From Chionoecetes opilio (taxonomy: Eukaryota; Arthropoda; Malacostraca; Decapoda; Majidae), in assembly GCA_016584305.1 (NCBI GenBank), contig JACEEZ010020869.1:95001-159000 (forward strand): DNA of 64,000 nucleotides. The letters run 5' to 3'. Shown one piece after another: positions 1-10,760 of the stretch (position 1 is its first letter; every line of letters starts with the position of its first letter). The notes under the pieces were generated by a model. The model did not search any database. It was not told where the DNA came from and saw only the letters and a program-made list of their open reading frames with translations. Position numbers and translations under genes: made by a program.

Positions 1-515
1 GGTTAGAATGGACGAGAACTCGCGCGTCATTTCAGAGACACCGACTAATTTTCCTGGCCTACAATAGGTGCTTTTTCTAATGGAGATACGTAGTTTTATT
101 TTCCGGAAAAACCCATTATAAAAAAAATTATAACCGAATTTTTATGCAAGGTAAGGTTAGTAGTTTTCACCTATAATGTTAGGTTAACCTTATAAGGTTA
201 GTTTTAGGTAGTAACGTAGTGGTTAAGGTTAGTTAGGTTTCATTAAAAACCTATAAGGTTAGGTTTTTATGTTCTATCAAGTACTTCCCTGTTATCTGAG
301 ACCCTGAACTGACGGCAAGGTTTTAGTTGCTTTATCTGATGGAGATAGGTTTTTAATGGAACGGGCGAACATAAAATTCTGTGATGACTACCCCCAACTT
401 TACAATGGGTTCCGGGAAAAACAAAAACTATCTCCTTTAGAAAAAGCATATTGTAGGCCAGTAAAAATTAGTCGGTGTCTCTGAAAACGAACGGAATTCC
501 TCGTCCATTTATTAC
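1..515. mobile_element. MITE with ~80-bp inverted ends
   Basis: The ends at about 7-88 and 432-511 are inverted copies of each other. Both carry GGACGAG, CAGAGACACCGACTAATTTT, GGCCTACAATA and CTTTTTCTAA blocks. The middle holds several GGTTAGGTT motifs with TTAATG spacers. There is no credible coding sequence. Partial copies of this family recur at about 2936-3535 and 54590-55030. Superfamily unassigned; the target duplication cannot be judged because the element starts at the window edge. Confidence 0.6.
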
Positions 516-1002
516 CGGGTCTGGAATGGGGGCTGGCATTTATGCAGGAGAGTACAATACGGGAGTCTGGTTGAAAAACTGCATATTTACAAATATTTAT
601 TACAAGTGGAAATACTGTTGGTTATGGATAGATAAAACTTTAAATTTCTTTTCAGTAAAAACACCAACTTACTGAGGGGATGTTTAACTCGTGTTTTATA
701 GATTATTATGTGTACACCCAGCTGGTTTTTTTTTTTGGTGGGGGGGGGGGACCTTTCTCAAGTTCATTTCAATGTATATTAGGTTAGGTACGTTCCTCGG
801 TATTATTCCAGAGGAACCACCGAATCACCTTGCGTGTACGAAACTATTTTTCTGGTGAGTTTTATGTGTCTTGATTATTGTGCTAACCGTTTTCTGTCGC
901 AAATACTTTTTTTCTTTCGTTAGGTTAAAGGTTAAGTTAGGATAGGTAGGTTAGGTTTAGAATGGTAAGGTTCGGGTTACTTGGTTGATCGGGTAAATCG
1001 AG
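516..1002. other. Non-coding stretch with a MITE end fragment
   Basis: No gene seen. About 780-915 resembles one end of the inverted-repeat element at 11233-11850: both share an ACGAAAC block, a TTTCTGGTGAGTTTT block, a GTGCTAACCG block and TCTGTCGC. TTAGG-like doublets follow at 920-970. Confidence 0.4.
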
Positions 1003-1135
1003 CCCAACGACACGTTAATTGTGGAGCCTTCAGCCCCCGCAAAACGCGGCAGTCGGCACCGACTGGATTGACGGAATAAGTCCGTCGTGCCGGAGATGTG
1101 AACGGGCTTGTAGGGGACCATAAACCAACCTTTTT
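1003..1135 (+). other. GC-rich hairpin block ending in T8
   Basis: A compact GC-rich block in AT-rich DNA. It contains two perfect small stem-loops, CAGTCG-gcac-CGACTG and GACGGA-ataag-TCCGTC, and is followed by TTTTTTTT, which would stop RNA polymerase III. It could be a SINE-like head, a structured RNA or a transposon end. No convincing A or B box was found, so no ncRNA class is assigned. Confidence 0.25.
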
Positions 1136-2935
1136 TTTCACTTAATAATAGAAAATAACGGTAGATAATGGGTTCTCATCATCTAAAATAATAAAATAAA
1201 GTATGTAAGTGGAGAAAGAAAAGCTAATCAACCCGGATAAATATTTTGTTTAATCAACAAAACATAAGATAAGATCAAGTAGGCCAGTCCATGATGCTTA
1301 ATTGCTGTTGATTACAGGTGTGAGCAAGAGTGAGTGAGAATTTATCGGTTTTAAGAATGAATGTCTCGCCCCACCAATAACCAATTAAACGATAGCCGGA
1401 TTAAGCATTCATACACAACCTAGCTAATTATATAGTAGTATAATATGCAAAACAACACTAAAATAAAATATATAGGTAGTGGAAATATTTTAACATAAAA
1501 TTAGTTTAAAACTATTAGGTAAATAAAGCAATGTGGGAGACATCTTAGATAGGGATAGTGATAGGATAGGTGAGTGATAATTGGTAATGTAGGATATTTA
1601 CTGATTCAGGTTTAATAATCTCATTCAAGCTTTAAAATTCCAAACTTGGGCGTTTTCTATGAAAACTGTTCGTGCATCTAACTTAAAATCTGCCGATATC
1701 AAACCATACTATTAAAAATAATGACTCTTTTTTCAGCTATCATGGAATTTTGTGGGCAATGGAAAATGACAGGTGCCTTGGAAAAGGGTCTCATGAGATC
1801 GGTGATCCTCTAGAGTCTTAGATGTCAGTGACAAACCACCACCTACGGTATTACACATACCATGCATGATATACTTGCAGCTCTGTGAGGAGATTGGGCC
1901 ACAGCTTTCCAGACCACCAATAGGGACTGTAGCAATTCCAACCACACTCAGTCTTGTTTGCCTGCACTCTTTGCTAGGAATCATTCAGTGTGTTAGGTGA
2001 CACTGTGAGCTCAGTTAGGATTACTTAAATTCCCCATACCCCAATAGCTGACAAACAAAAACAGGTTGAAATCCAACTAAGGTAATGCATAAGAATTAAG
2101 TACTTAGGTACTTACTCAGTGGTATTTCACAAATATCACTTTTCTTTATTTCATCCACTGGCTATTTAAATAACGCTTAAACTATTTCAACTTAATTATC
2201 AGCAAGAAAAGTATGTTGGATATGTCTTGTCTTTTCCTGTTTGAATAAAAAGTGAGACTTAATACATTGCTTGAAATCATTCATTTGAATTTTAATTATT
2301 TATTAGATATTAAGCTGTAAGTTGTTTAATCGAAATGTAAGCGTGAATTTTAGTGTACGTACAAGGTTATGAAGTAATGAATCATAACTCAGCGACTCGG
2401 AGTACATAAAATGAATTTAGAATATGCTAAAATTTTTTGTCAAATACCGATTCTGTATGGCCTCACACGATCATGACCCCCCCTTAGCCTGTACGGGCTC
2501 CTGCGCTTGCCAAAATCATGGGCTACACAGAATAAATTTTACCTGCACCCACCCCACCCTCGCCTTTGCAACTTTGTGGTACGTCAAGGACAATGCCATT
2601 ATGATTTCATTATATGTTAGACATTTGAGTAATCCCTTCCAAATATCACTTCATACACGGTGGAAGAACGATTTCCCAATGGCCACCTGCGCATTTTTTA
2701 TTTACCCTAAATCCTCAACCCCCCTAACACACTGTTAAAAAAGCTTATGGAAAGATTCGTTACAGTGACCTCACCATTTTCAGACGAAACTATAGTTTTC
2801 TGATAGAATATGCTGTTTTAAGAGACTCTGACTTTGTTTTGTCATGACCAATCACTAGATTTTTTTTTACCCTCTAGACACCCCTGTAAAAAACTAGTGA
2901 CACTAGTTTTTTTCGATTTCAAAGTAAGATACAAA
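1136..2935. other. AT-rich stretch, nothing recognised
   Basis: Only short ORFs without recognisable motifs. No inverted ends, tandem array or RNA gene seen. Confidence 0.4.
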
Positions 2936-3535
2936 TGAACGAAGGACTGCGCGGTCATTTTTCTCTAGGACACTGACTAGATTTTTTCTTTGCCTAAAAT
3001 TAGTGCTTTTTTTTCAGATATGCATATTCCGGAAAACCCTTTTTTTTTTTTTTTTTTTGTCACCAAAACCTACGCCTTTCCATGCCGAACAATGTATCTA
3101 ATTCAGCAAAAGCACAAAACTTGGCCAGAAAATAATAAGCAGTTTCCAGAAAACAGAGAAGTAATGGAATTGCTACGGAAAACACGTGATTTCCCGCCCC
3201 GCATTCGCCAGCCGCGAGTGATCCGCTCTGCCTAGAATATTATTATACCGAGACCCTAGCTCGGCACGCCCTGGCCGGGACCATTATTACCTTAACCGAA
3301 CTGAACCTAACTCCCCTCGGCCCCTGGCGGATTATAAAATCACCGAACATTAAACCTAACCTAAAAGGGTTAAGGGGCTATATAATTTCTACAATAGGTA
3401 TGATAAGTTTTGAAAGGTTATCTGGAAGTTGATTAAAACTGCGCAGCATACTGAACAAAAAATAATACACGAAAGCATAAGTAGTAACGGCGGTAGCAAC
3501 CGCGCAGTCTCGTCCATTATAAACCAATACTTCCT
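2936..3535. mobile_element. Degenerate MITE-like segment
   Basis: The left side has GGACTGCGCGGTCAT and ACACTGACTAGATTTT, which resemble the element at 1-515. The right side near 3490-3530 carries the inverted form (ACCGCGCAGTCTCGTCCATTA). Between them are a long T tract and TAACCTAA motifs. Boundaries are approximate. Confidence 0.4.
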
Positions 3536-3679
3536 GACAACTGGGGGGGGCGGGGGGGGTGCGCAGAACCTCCTGCAGTTAACTAACTACCTGGGGCATT
3601 GAATCACGTAACCAACCTCAGTGGGAGTTTCGCCCCTTCCCAGATCCCGCTTGAGTTATTTTTAATTTCGGTAAATTTC

Positions 3680-4275
3680 TTAGTGTGTGCCCATACTCTC
3701 CCACTTCCCCCAAACAAGTTTGGGGACCGGTGGAATACGGGGTTTTTGGGGGGCAACAAATTATGGTCGGAAAACACGTAAATTTAAGAGTTGTGTAGCG
3801 GGGCTAATCTAAAATTCCCTAGATTATAGGGAATTTCCTTAATCTAGAGGAAATTTGCATAACCCCCAAAATTAACCTAACGTAGCCAAATTAACCAACC
3901 TAGCTTGGGGTTGACACACCAATAACTAACCTAAGCAACTAACTAAAGCTAACCTAACCAAATCTAATCTAATCTGAACCAAATAACTTACCTAGCCTAA
4001 ACCAAATATAACCTAACCTAGCGAGGGTTTGGGAGGGGGTTTCTCGACACTTCGGTCATCATTCTTGTGAGGATCGTCAGGTTCATACGTCTCTGGACTC
4101 AGTAGAAATCAATACATTTTCCCTAGATCTAGGGAATTTTTTGAACACTCTAACTCAAAACTATGTGGTTGCATTGCATATTTTTTTTATCACAGCCAAA
4201 TATCCCGCATTCCCCCAGGTCCCAAGCTGCTTTGTGGGGGGAGGGGGAAGGATGCGGCAAACCACTAGAATAATA
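3680..4275. mobile_element. TIR element, CCCATACTCTCCC family, copy 1
   Basis: The left end carries GTGCCCATACTCTCCC and CCCCCAAACAAGTTTGGGGA. The right end at about 4200-4270 carries the complementary form (CCCAGGTCCCAAGC, GGGGGAGGGGGAAGGATG). The core has many TAACCTAACC motifs and CCTAGATCTAGGG palindromes. A better preserved copy sits at 16925-17583. Non-autonomous and non-coding. Confidence 0.55.
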
Positions 4276-4389
4276 CCTTAATTTCCGAGGGATGTTGTAG
4301 GTGTAAAAATTACTCTTTAATAAGAAACGAAACGTTCAGAAAACCACCACAGATTGTGTATGGTTTAAAGCTGCACATATAGCCGGTTT

Positions 4390-4672
4390 ATGGACTGTCG
4401 CCGATAGAAACTCTCGCCGAAACGGCCAACCGAAAACTCTCGCCCCGACAGGGAACACTCGCCGACGTGGAAATTTTCGGAGACAGTGTCCATGGTAAGA
4501 CCGTTTCACGAAACACTAACCTTGATTATTGGTTCAAACTAGCCAAATTAACCTAACCCAGAACCAACTCAAGATCAAGAACTAGAATTGTCGCCAGAAA
4601 TAGGAACACACGCCGACATGAAAAATCGGAACATTGGCCGACGTCGGCGAGAATTCCTATCGGCGACAGTTC
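4390..4672. mobile_element. Small TIR element with TCGCCGA motifs
   Basis: The ends are inverted: GGACTGTCGCCGATAG on the left and CTATCGGCGACAGTTCC on the right. The inside repeats CTCGCCGA-like motifs about six times. No ORF. It looks like a roughly 280-bp MITE of unknown superfamily. Confidence 0.5.
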
Positions 4673-4759
4673 CAGGTACCAAATAGCCTACCCTTTCACA
4701 CTCGTTTTGCAGACCTATAAATAACAGTAGAAAGGTGAAAAATACTTTAATCCAGGGGG

Positions 4760-4935
4760 GTCTTTCTTAAAACCCGAGCCCCTGTCCACCCAGCAGTTAA
4801 TTGGTACCGGGTGTTAGCCGGGAGTTTGTGACCCCCCCTCCCGGGGTGGTGGCTTCCCCCAACACTAATGCTGCAGCGGTAGATCACTATGGATCTGAGG
4901 CATTATCCTCTAAACAAACAAACAAACAAAACCCA
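4760..4935 (+). repeat. SINE-like unit with (AAAC)n tail
   Basis: A GC-rich body (CCACCCAGCAGTTAATTGG, GGGTGTTAGCCGGG, CCGGGGTGGTGGCTTCCCCC) is followed by an AAACAAACAAACAAAC tail. This body-plus-simple-tail layout is typical of tRNA-derived SINEs. Clear A and B boxes were not identified, so the call rests on layout. Confidence 0.4.
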
Positions 4936-5605
4936 CTGGTCATGTTATACATACACAAATATTAGCCAAATTCTCCACTTTTTCTCCTTGACAGATAATT
5001 GATTGATTGATTTAATGCCTAAAAAGGTGAATGTGCCAGATCCTTGACAGATAAAAAGACGAAGAATCATTGCATATGTGTAGAATCACACACGGACACA
5101 TCATATCAGGCTATTTTGTTGTGTTTTTCAGCAAAAGTCATGATTTTTTGTTAATAGATTACCTCGTATCAGGTGACAGGCGTGCAAAACGAACCTTTAT
5201 GATGCACAATAATGATAAATAAGCTCTTGAGACATCATTTACTACAATTATGGAGGTATCATACATGAACTTTAAATGAAATTTGTTTGTAAACAAAAGC
5301 ACGTGTAAGCCCAACACGCATCATGTAAGCGTGGAGATGATTGGCTGTTGCGCGACACGAGACCCCTCTGGTGGCTACCAGCGGCGATGGACCTCGTAGC
5401 TTACTAGGTGCTTACAATATCGTTGCCGAATACAGTTTTGCCATCTCTCGTAGCGGTCTAGTAACTTCGACCTCGTAACAGGGTATCGCTGGTAAGTTTG
5501 CTGAATCCGGCCCCTGGACTGGGCTGAACCGTTCTAGACTGCCTCGCAAAAACAGTGACCGCCCGGGACTAGCCCAGTCCAGACCGGGCCAGAGCGGTCG
5601 CGAAA
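4936..5605. other. Intergenic, nothing firmly recognised
   Basis: No gene seen. About 5400-5600 is GC-rich, with repeated GGTCTAG/CTGGACTGGGC-like words. A similar block is at 41160-41240, so it is probably the end of an unnamed repeat. Confidence 0.3.
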
Positions 5606-5609
5606 ATAC

Positions 5610-5905
5610 GCTATAAGTATTATCTTTTGTCTGGATATCCACCTGTGCATCTAATTACTTTCATAAAATAATAAGTGTCTCAGAGTACCCTGTAACATGT
5701 TTCAAGGCAGCAGTAAAGCTGTAAAACATGCAAATCAAAGAATATACTTAGGTAGGTGGTAACTTACGAGGTTAAACTTTTTCTCTTTAATTTGCATGTT
5801 TTACAGCTTTAATGCTGCCCTGAAACATGTTACAGGGTACTGAGACACTTATTATTTTAAGAGCAGTTAGTTGAACTGGTATCCAGACAAAGGATACTAA
5901 TTATA
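5610..5905. repeat. Foldback (hairpin) element
   Basis: Arms at about 5610-5745 and 5785-5905 are inverted copies. Shared blocks are AAATAATAAGTGTCTCAG, TACCCTGTAACATGTTTC and GCTGTAAAACATGCAAAT. The loop is about 40 bp. A further fragment of the same sequence (CCTGTAACATGTAACAGGGC, AGCTGTAAAAC) sits at 8415-8455, on the far side of the LINE at 6048-8400. The LINE therefore landed inside a larger palindromic repeat. Confidence 0.7.
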
Positions 5906-6142
5906 CCAGATAAGAACCACACAGTAGGCTACTCCTGTTTCCACAACCTGACTGAATCAGACTTATTCACTTTTACTTTTTTGCGTGCTTTTGAGTAACT
6001 ATTATTACCTGTAACTATTCTCATGGAAAGCTAGTGCCTCAATGTTGTTGTTGTTGTTGTTGGGGGTTTGATGGGGCCGTGTAGGCTGTGGTGCCACAGC
6101 CTCTAGTGCCCCGAAGGTGCAGTATGCAGATGGGTTAGCAGG

Positions 6143-7183
6143 TTAGATCCTGTGCAGTTGGCCCGAGTTGTGTAGGAAGGTCCTGGTGTGTTTGAGAATT
6201 TTGAAGGCCAAGCCGGGGTCTGGAGAGCCACCCAGGAGGTCAGCTAGAGTTGGCCTGCGGAGGAGGAGTGGGGATAGTGATTGGAGGAGTGCCGTGCGGT
6301 GGGAGTGGTGACGAGGACATTGCAGGAGGAGGTGTTCAGGTGTGTCCGGGTAAGTGGGGCACCAGGGGCAGTGAGGGTCAGCTGTCATGCCCAGTTTGTG
6401 TAGGTGGGCGTTGAGGCGGGTGTGGCCAATCCGGAGTCTGGTGACTGCGGTGTCCAGGGCACGGCTGGGGGAGTGGGTCCACCAGTGGTGTCGTGTGTCA
6501 TGTCGTATACGTCCAAGTGAAGTGTACTGTAAGGCGTCAGTCAGTTCATTGTCCCAGTGTCGGTTGCATGTAGTCTGAAGGTTAGTCAGTGAATCAGTCA
6601 GGTCTGTGGTCATGTCTATGGGAGAGGGGAGGGAGTGTGCCTCCGCTGCCGCCCTGTCGGCCACAGTGTTGCCCCTGACACCAATGTGGGAGGGAACCCA
6701 CTGAAGGTGGATGACATGGCCAGAGGAGGATAAGTGAAGCAAGAGGTGGTGGATGTGAAAACAAAGGGCATGGTGAGTGATAGGGCGGTGACGTCGGAGA
6801 AGTTGGAGGGCTGTGAGGGAGTCAGTGAAAATGGTTACAGCACAGGAGGGGGGCACGGTGGTGGCATATTTGATGCCCTCCCTGATGGCAAAAAGTTCTG
6901 CCGTCAGGATGGAGGCAGTGGGTGGCAACCTCCAGGCGGTGGCAAGTGACCTGGCCGGGATGAACATGGCCGCACCTACAGACGGAGGGGCTGGCAGACG
7001 GGAGCCGTCGGTGTAAATGTGGAGGGAGTTATTGTAACGGGTGTGTAGGAGGGAGTAAAAAGGTACCTGCCCTGCACCGGACAGGCAGCCTTGGACCATG
7101 GTGTAGGTGTGTGAAGGGACAGAGAAATTAGAGAAGAGAGAGGAAACCAAGGGCCCAGGGGAGAGGTCTTCTCCAGAGTGCAA
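6143..7183 (-). pseudogene. LINE RNase H domain and C-terminal Cys motif
   Basis: The C-terminal part of the same LINE polyprotein. RNase H residues visible: YTDGS (first Asp), ELFAIREG (Glu), FTDSLTAL (Asp) and WVPSHIGVRGNTVADRAA (His and last Asp). A CPWC-PEHLLLQCPRHHSHR motif follows near the end, as in I-group elements. The domain removes the RNA strand after first-strand synthesis. All catalytic residues are present, but the frame is cut off from the RT by frameshifts. The terminal stop lies about 95 bases from the CAA tail. Confidence 0.8.
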
Positions 7184-7232
7184 AAGGAGGGGGGAGTCAC
7201 CCGGATAGAAGCAAAGAAGGAGAGGGCTCGCT

Positions 7233-8348
7233 CTACGAAAGGTGTGTGGCTTGATACTGGCAGGGGGCCATGAAGTGGTTCCCTACCGTGTCGGAGGAGG
7301 AGGGAGTGGAGGACATGGCAGCTAGGGGAGGAGGCAAGTTTGGTGTAGGTGCGGACAAGGAGGGTGGAGCGTCGGTGTGACAGCGGAACGGCGGAGGGAG
7401 TGAGCTCTGCACATACGAAGGGCTGTGACTGGGAGGACCTGAAGGCCCCCAAGCTATACGAAGGGCATTATTCTGGATTACATCTAACTTGTGGAGGAGG
7501 GAAGGTGAGGCCTCACCATAAACCTCACACCCGTAGTCTAAGCGGCTACGGATGTAAGTGCTATAGAAATGAAGGAGGGTATTCCTGTCCGCACCCCACT
7601 TGACCCCTGCAAGGGACTTCATTAAGTTAAGCCTCTTGAGGCACGAGGTCACCAAGTACTGTATGTGGCGGCCCCAGGTTAGGCGGGGGCCATCCAACAG
7701 TAAACCAAGGAATTTGTGCTGGGTTTTGAAGGAAATTGGGGACCCATTAATGGTGACCATTGGGATGTTGGGATTGGGAATACGCCTTCGGGTGAAGCAC
7801 AGAAGGCTAGACTTCTGGGCACTCACCGTCAGGCCCCAACGGGAGGTCCATGAGTGGACGGCATCAAGCCCACGTTGAAGATGGTCTTGAGCCTCCTGGA
7901 TAGTGGGAGCAGAGCAAATGAGAGAGATGTCATCAGCATAGATGAGTGCATGTGTGCATGGAGAGCAGGGAAAGTCTGAAAGCAAGATGTTGAAGAGGAC
8001 AGGACTGAGGGGAGAACCCTGTGGGACGCCTCTGGTGACCGGGTAAGACCTGGAATGGGTGTTCCCGATCACCAGAGAGAAGGACCTGGAAGACAGGAAG
8101 GATTTAACCCATTGGAGAGGGGAGCCATGCAGTCCTAGGCGGGCAAGTTTTCCAATGATGGCATTATGGGAGGAGGTGTCAAAAGCTGCTTGGAGGTCAA
8201 TAAAGGCTATTAGTGTGAATTGTTTGTGGGTAAATCCTTCCTGTATGTGGTGCTCCAGCTGGAGCAGGGCATCCAGGGTGCCCCGGTGAGGACGAAACCC
8301 GAACATGTTTGATGGAAGAAGGTGTTTGTGTTCCAACCACCATGTCAA
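7233..8348 (-). pseudogene. LINE reverse transcriptase fragment
   Basis: The reverse transcriptase domain of the LINE at 6048-8400. Seen directly: FGFRPHRGTLDALL (finger region), IDLQAAFDT (first catalytic Asp), the GVPQGSPLSPVLFN turn, and YADDISL (catalytic YADD box). The thumb follows (KTQHKFLGLLLDG, YIRSRLDYGCEVYG). The RT copies element RNA at the target nick in the nucleus. This reading frame starts inside the RT domain, so it has no true start. Near 7240-7450 the homologous reading moves to another frame, then to the RNase H frame, so at least two frameshifts have occurred. Not functional as it stands. Confidence 0.85.
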
Positions 8349-8985
8349 CCTACACCGTACTATTTGTTCTACCTTACTGAGATTAGAGAGAAGGCTAATG
8401 GTGCCTCAATGTTGCCTGTAACATGTAACAGGGCAGCAGTTAAGCTGTAAAACCAGTGAAATCAGAGAGATGAATGGAGGGGTCTCCAGGATTTCGCGCT
8501 TCAACAACATTTAGCACAAGTCACGCGAAATATTGTTCTACGTAGATTTCGCGCGTCAACAACATTTAGCATAACACCGTTCACCCATCACGACGCCACG
8601 CCGTCATCCGCCTCACCTGTGCCTTCCTGAGGAAGACTAATAAACTCTCGCGACTATGATTAATTCATAGGTGTAGACCAGGGCGAATATCGTCAATTTC
8701 GACATCACTGCCCTTCAACAACAACCTTAAGTGCACCGCCTACGTCTGTCCCCTGAGCCTCAGTGCCCCTGGTGCAAGACCCTCCAGGTCCCACCGGAGA
8801 CTCCTGAACACATGCTGCAGTGTCTCCTCCTCCTCCTCCACGCCTACCGTGTGTTAGTACTACACTCAACTCCTCACCCTGAACGTCACCACCTTGGACC
8901 TGCTGGCGTACACCCCTCACCACAACACGCCTAACCTGTGCCTTCCTGAAGAAGACAGGTCAGCTGCCACGCCTGTGATAGCATC

Positions 8986-9455
8986 GGTCACCACCCAATG
9001 CGGCCGCCCGTATGATCCACATATGTAGAGGGCAGTCGCGCGGAGCAAACTATTGTTATACGTATATGTTTATTGTACGTTATGTTTAACATATATAACT
9101 ATATGTTAAACATAAGATATGTCATAATTTACTAACCTAACCTCACTATAACCCCTAAAAATGACTAACCTAACCTCACTATAACCCCCTAAAAGTTACT
9201 AACCTAACCTCTCACTATAACCCCTAAAAGTTACTAACCTAACCTCACTATAACTCCCTGAAAGTTACTAACCTAACCTCACTATAACCCCTAAAAGTTA
9301 CTAACCTAACCTCACTATAACCCCTAAAAGTTACTAACCTAACCCTACCATAACCCCCTAAAAGTTACTAACCTAACCTCACTATAACCCCCTAAAAGTT
9401 ACTTATATTGCCGTAGGCGGCCGCATGGGGCCCGCGGCCGCATTGGGTATACACC
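8986..9455. mobile_element. TIR element with 8-bp TSD and satellite core
   Basis: The ends are GGT(4 bases)ACCCAATGCGGCCGC in inverted orientation. The flanking 8 bp, ATAGCATC, is duplicated at 8978-8985 and 9456-9463, and the LINE sequence is continuous once one copy is removed. The core is a 34-bp tandem array. An 8-bp duplication with GG-starting ends fits hAT-, P- or Merlin-like elements; which one is not settled. Non-coding. Confidence 0.75.
9130..9404. repeat. 34-bp tandem repeat, about 8 copies
   Basis: The unit is CTAACCTAACCT, then CACTATAACCCC, then CTAAAAGTTA, with small indels between copies. Each unit carries a CCTAA doublet, the complement of the arthropod TTAGG telomere motif. 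It forms the core of the element at 8986-9455. Confidence 0.9.
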
Positions 9456-9815
9456 ATAGCATCATAGGACATCAGCAGAACTCATAGGATTCATCCTGGA
9501 ATCCTCCCACCCCTAAACAACAACATTGGCGCTTAAAACCAACAAAGCAAGACCGCGAAGCAAAGGCTGACGACATTACACCAAGAAAACCCGGGAAAGA
9601 GGAGGCGACCACTACTAATACTATCACATGTGTATGTGTGTACCGCGCAGGAAGCCTTAAGCCAGCATCAGCACAAATGAGGTAAGACACTTGACCTGCA
9701 TCTGTAATATTTAACCATTGTTTTCTGATAAGTTTAGATGTGTTTGTGTTTGTGTTTGTGTTTAGATGCATAATAACACTCGTTTGCTGGAAATCAATAT
9801 ACGTATATATATATC

Positions 9816-10056
9816 AGGCGCCTAGAATTGAAACGGCACAAGTGCCACTCTTAAAAAACAGAAAAACGCAAACAAACCCCATTACTATATCTTCATTTGT
9901 TGCTGATTTACTTTGAAAACACTTTAGGTGCATTTTTTTCATTGATAAAAAGTGGTGCTTGTGCCGTTTCATATCTTGATTTTCTTAGATTAAACTTAAA
10001 GCGCGTTTTTCTCAGTTTTTTAAAAGTGGCGCTTGTGCCGTTTCAATTCTAGGCGC

Positions 10057-10058
<2 letters not shown>
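9816..10058. mobile_element. MITE with ~60-bp near-perfect TIRs
   Basis: The ends read AGGCGCCTAGAATTGAAACG in both orientations and extend about 60 bp, through CAAGTGCCAC/CAAGCGCCAC to a run of A residues. The element is 243 bp and sits inside a TA microsatellite, so TATATATC flanks one side and its complement the other. The AGGCGC...GCCAC pattern resembles the ends of the larger element at 53011-56111. Confidence 0.8.
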
Positions 10059-10088
<30 letters not shown>

Positions 10089-10089
10089 C

Positions 10090-10500
10090 TAGCCGCAAAG
10101 CCGCCCTCTGGGCGGCCTTTTTAGGCTAGCTCCTGCGGAGGGCTATTGGTGGGCCTTTGGCCCACCACATGTGTTTGGTGGGCCTTCGGCCCACCAAACA
10201 CAGACTCTCCAGATAGCCCCTTCTAACTTTCCTGAAATCGGGATGTAGAAATGTATGTATTAACGCCAACTCATTCACATCATAGCCCCTTCTAACTTTC
10301 CTGAAAGCAAAGCCGCCCTCCGGGCGGACTTTTTGGCTAGCTCCTGCGGAGGGCTATTGGTGGGCCTTCGGCCCACCACCTGTGTTTGATGGGCCTTCGG
10401 CCCACCAAACACAGACTCTCCAGATAGACCCATTACCCACCACCTCGGCCCACCAAACACAGACTCTCCAGATAGCCCCTTCTAACTTTCCTGAAATGTA
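10090..10500. repeat. GC-rich hairpin tandem repeat
   Basis: Two and a half direct copies of a roughly 220-bp unit. Each holds three perfect stem-loops: GCCGCCCTCTGGGCGGC, TTGGTGGGCC-ttt-GGCCCACCA and TTTGGTGGGCC-ttc-GGCCCACCAAA. TTTTT or CTTTTT follows the first stem. Copies also share CTAGCTCCTGCGGAGGGCTA and CAGACTCTCCAGATAG. No ORF. Origin unknown. Confidence 0.8.
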
Positions 10501-10504
10501 TGTA

Positions 10505-10760
10505 TTCCCCCCACCCATTCACTCACCCATTACCCATCACCCCCCACCCATTCACTCACCCATTACCCATCACCACACACCCATTCACTCACCCATTACC
10601 CATCACCACACACCCATTCACTCACCCATTACCCATCACCCCCCACCCCCCACCTATTCCCTCACCCATCACCCCCCACCCATTCACTCACCCATCACCC
10701 CACACCCATTACCCATCACCCCACCCATTCACTCACCTATTACCCATCACCCTACATCAA
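10505..10760. repeat. ~30-bp minisatellite (CCCATTCACTCACCCATTAC)
   Basis: Imperfect tandem copies of a unit built from CACCCATTCACTCACC and CATTACCCATCACC. Overlapping His/Pro/Thr-rich ORFs here arise only from the repeat. Confidence 0.9.

Larger units (their letters stand above)
6048..8400 (-). mobile_element. I-group non-LTR retrotransposon, 5'-truncated
   Basis: A minus-strand LINE of 2353 bp flanked by a perfect 14-bp target duplication, GTGCCTCAATGTTG, at 6034-6047 and 8401-8414. Its 3' end carries a (CAA)n tail, seen on the plus strand as TTG repeats at 6044-6061. It encodes RT and then RNase H with a C-terminal Cys/His motif, the layout of I/Nimb-type LINEs. The 5' part (ORF1, endonuclease) is missing, as expected from incomplete reverse transcription. 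Related 3' ends with the same CAA tail occur at 9464-9530, 13940-14702 and 41650-41945. Confidence 0.85.
8731..9530 (+). mobile_element. LINE 3' fragment split by an insertion
   Basis: Plus-strand tail of an I-group LINE related to the one at 6048-8400. It encodes LRLSPEPQCPWCK and PEHMLQC, the C-terminal Cys/His motif, followed by the conserved GTGCCTTCCTGA and GTCAGCTGCCACGCC. The 3' UTR is cut at 8985 by the element at 8986-9455. It resumes at 9456 with ATAGCATCATAGGACATCA and ends in CCTAAACAACAAC. An in-frame CTC tract and frame breaks show decay. A further scrap of the same family lies at 8585-8640. Confidence 0.7.

Noticed and set aside
9130..9404. TAACC/TTAGG array considered as a telomere
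   Set aside because: The unit is 34 bp with only a doublet of the motif, and it lies inside an insertion with target duplication.
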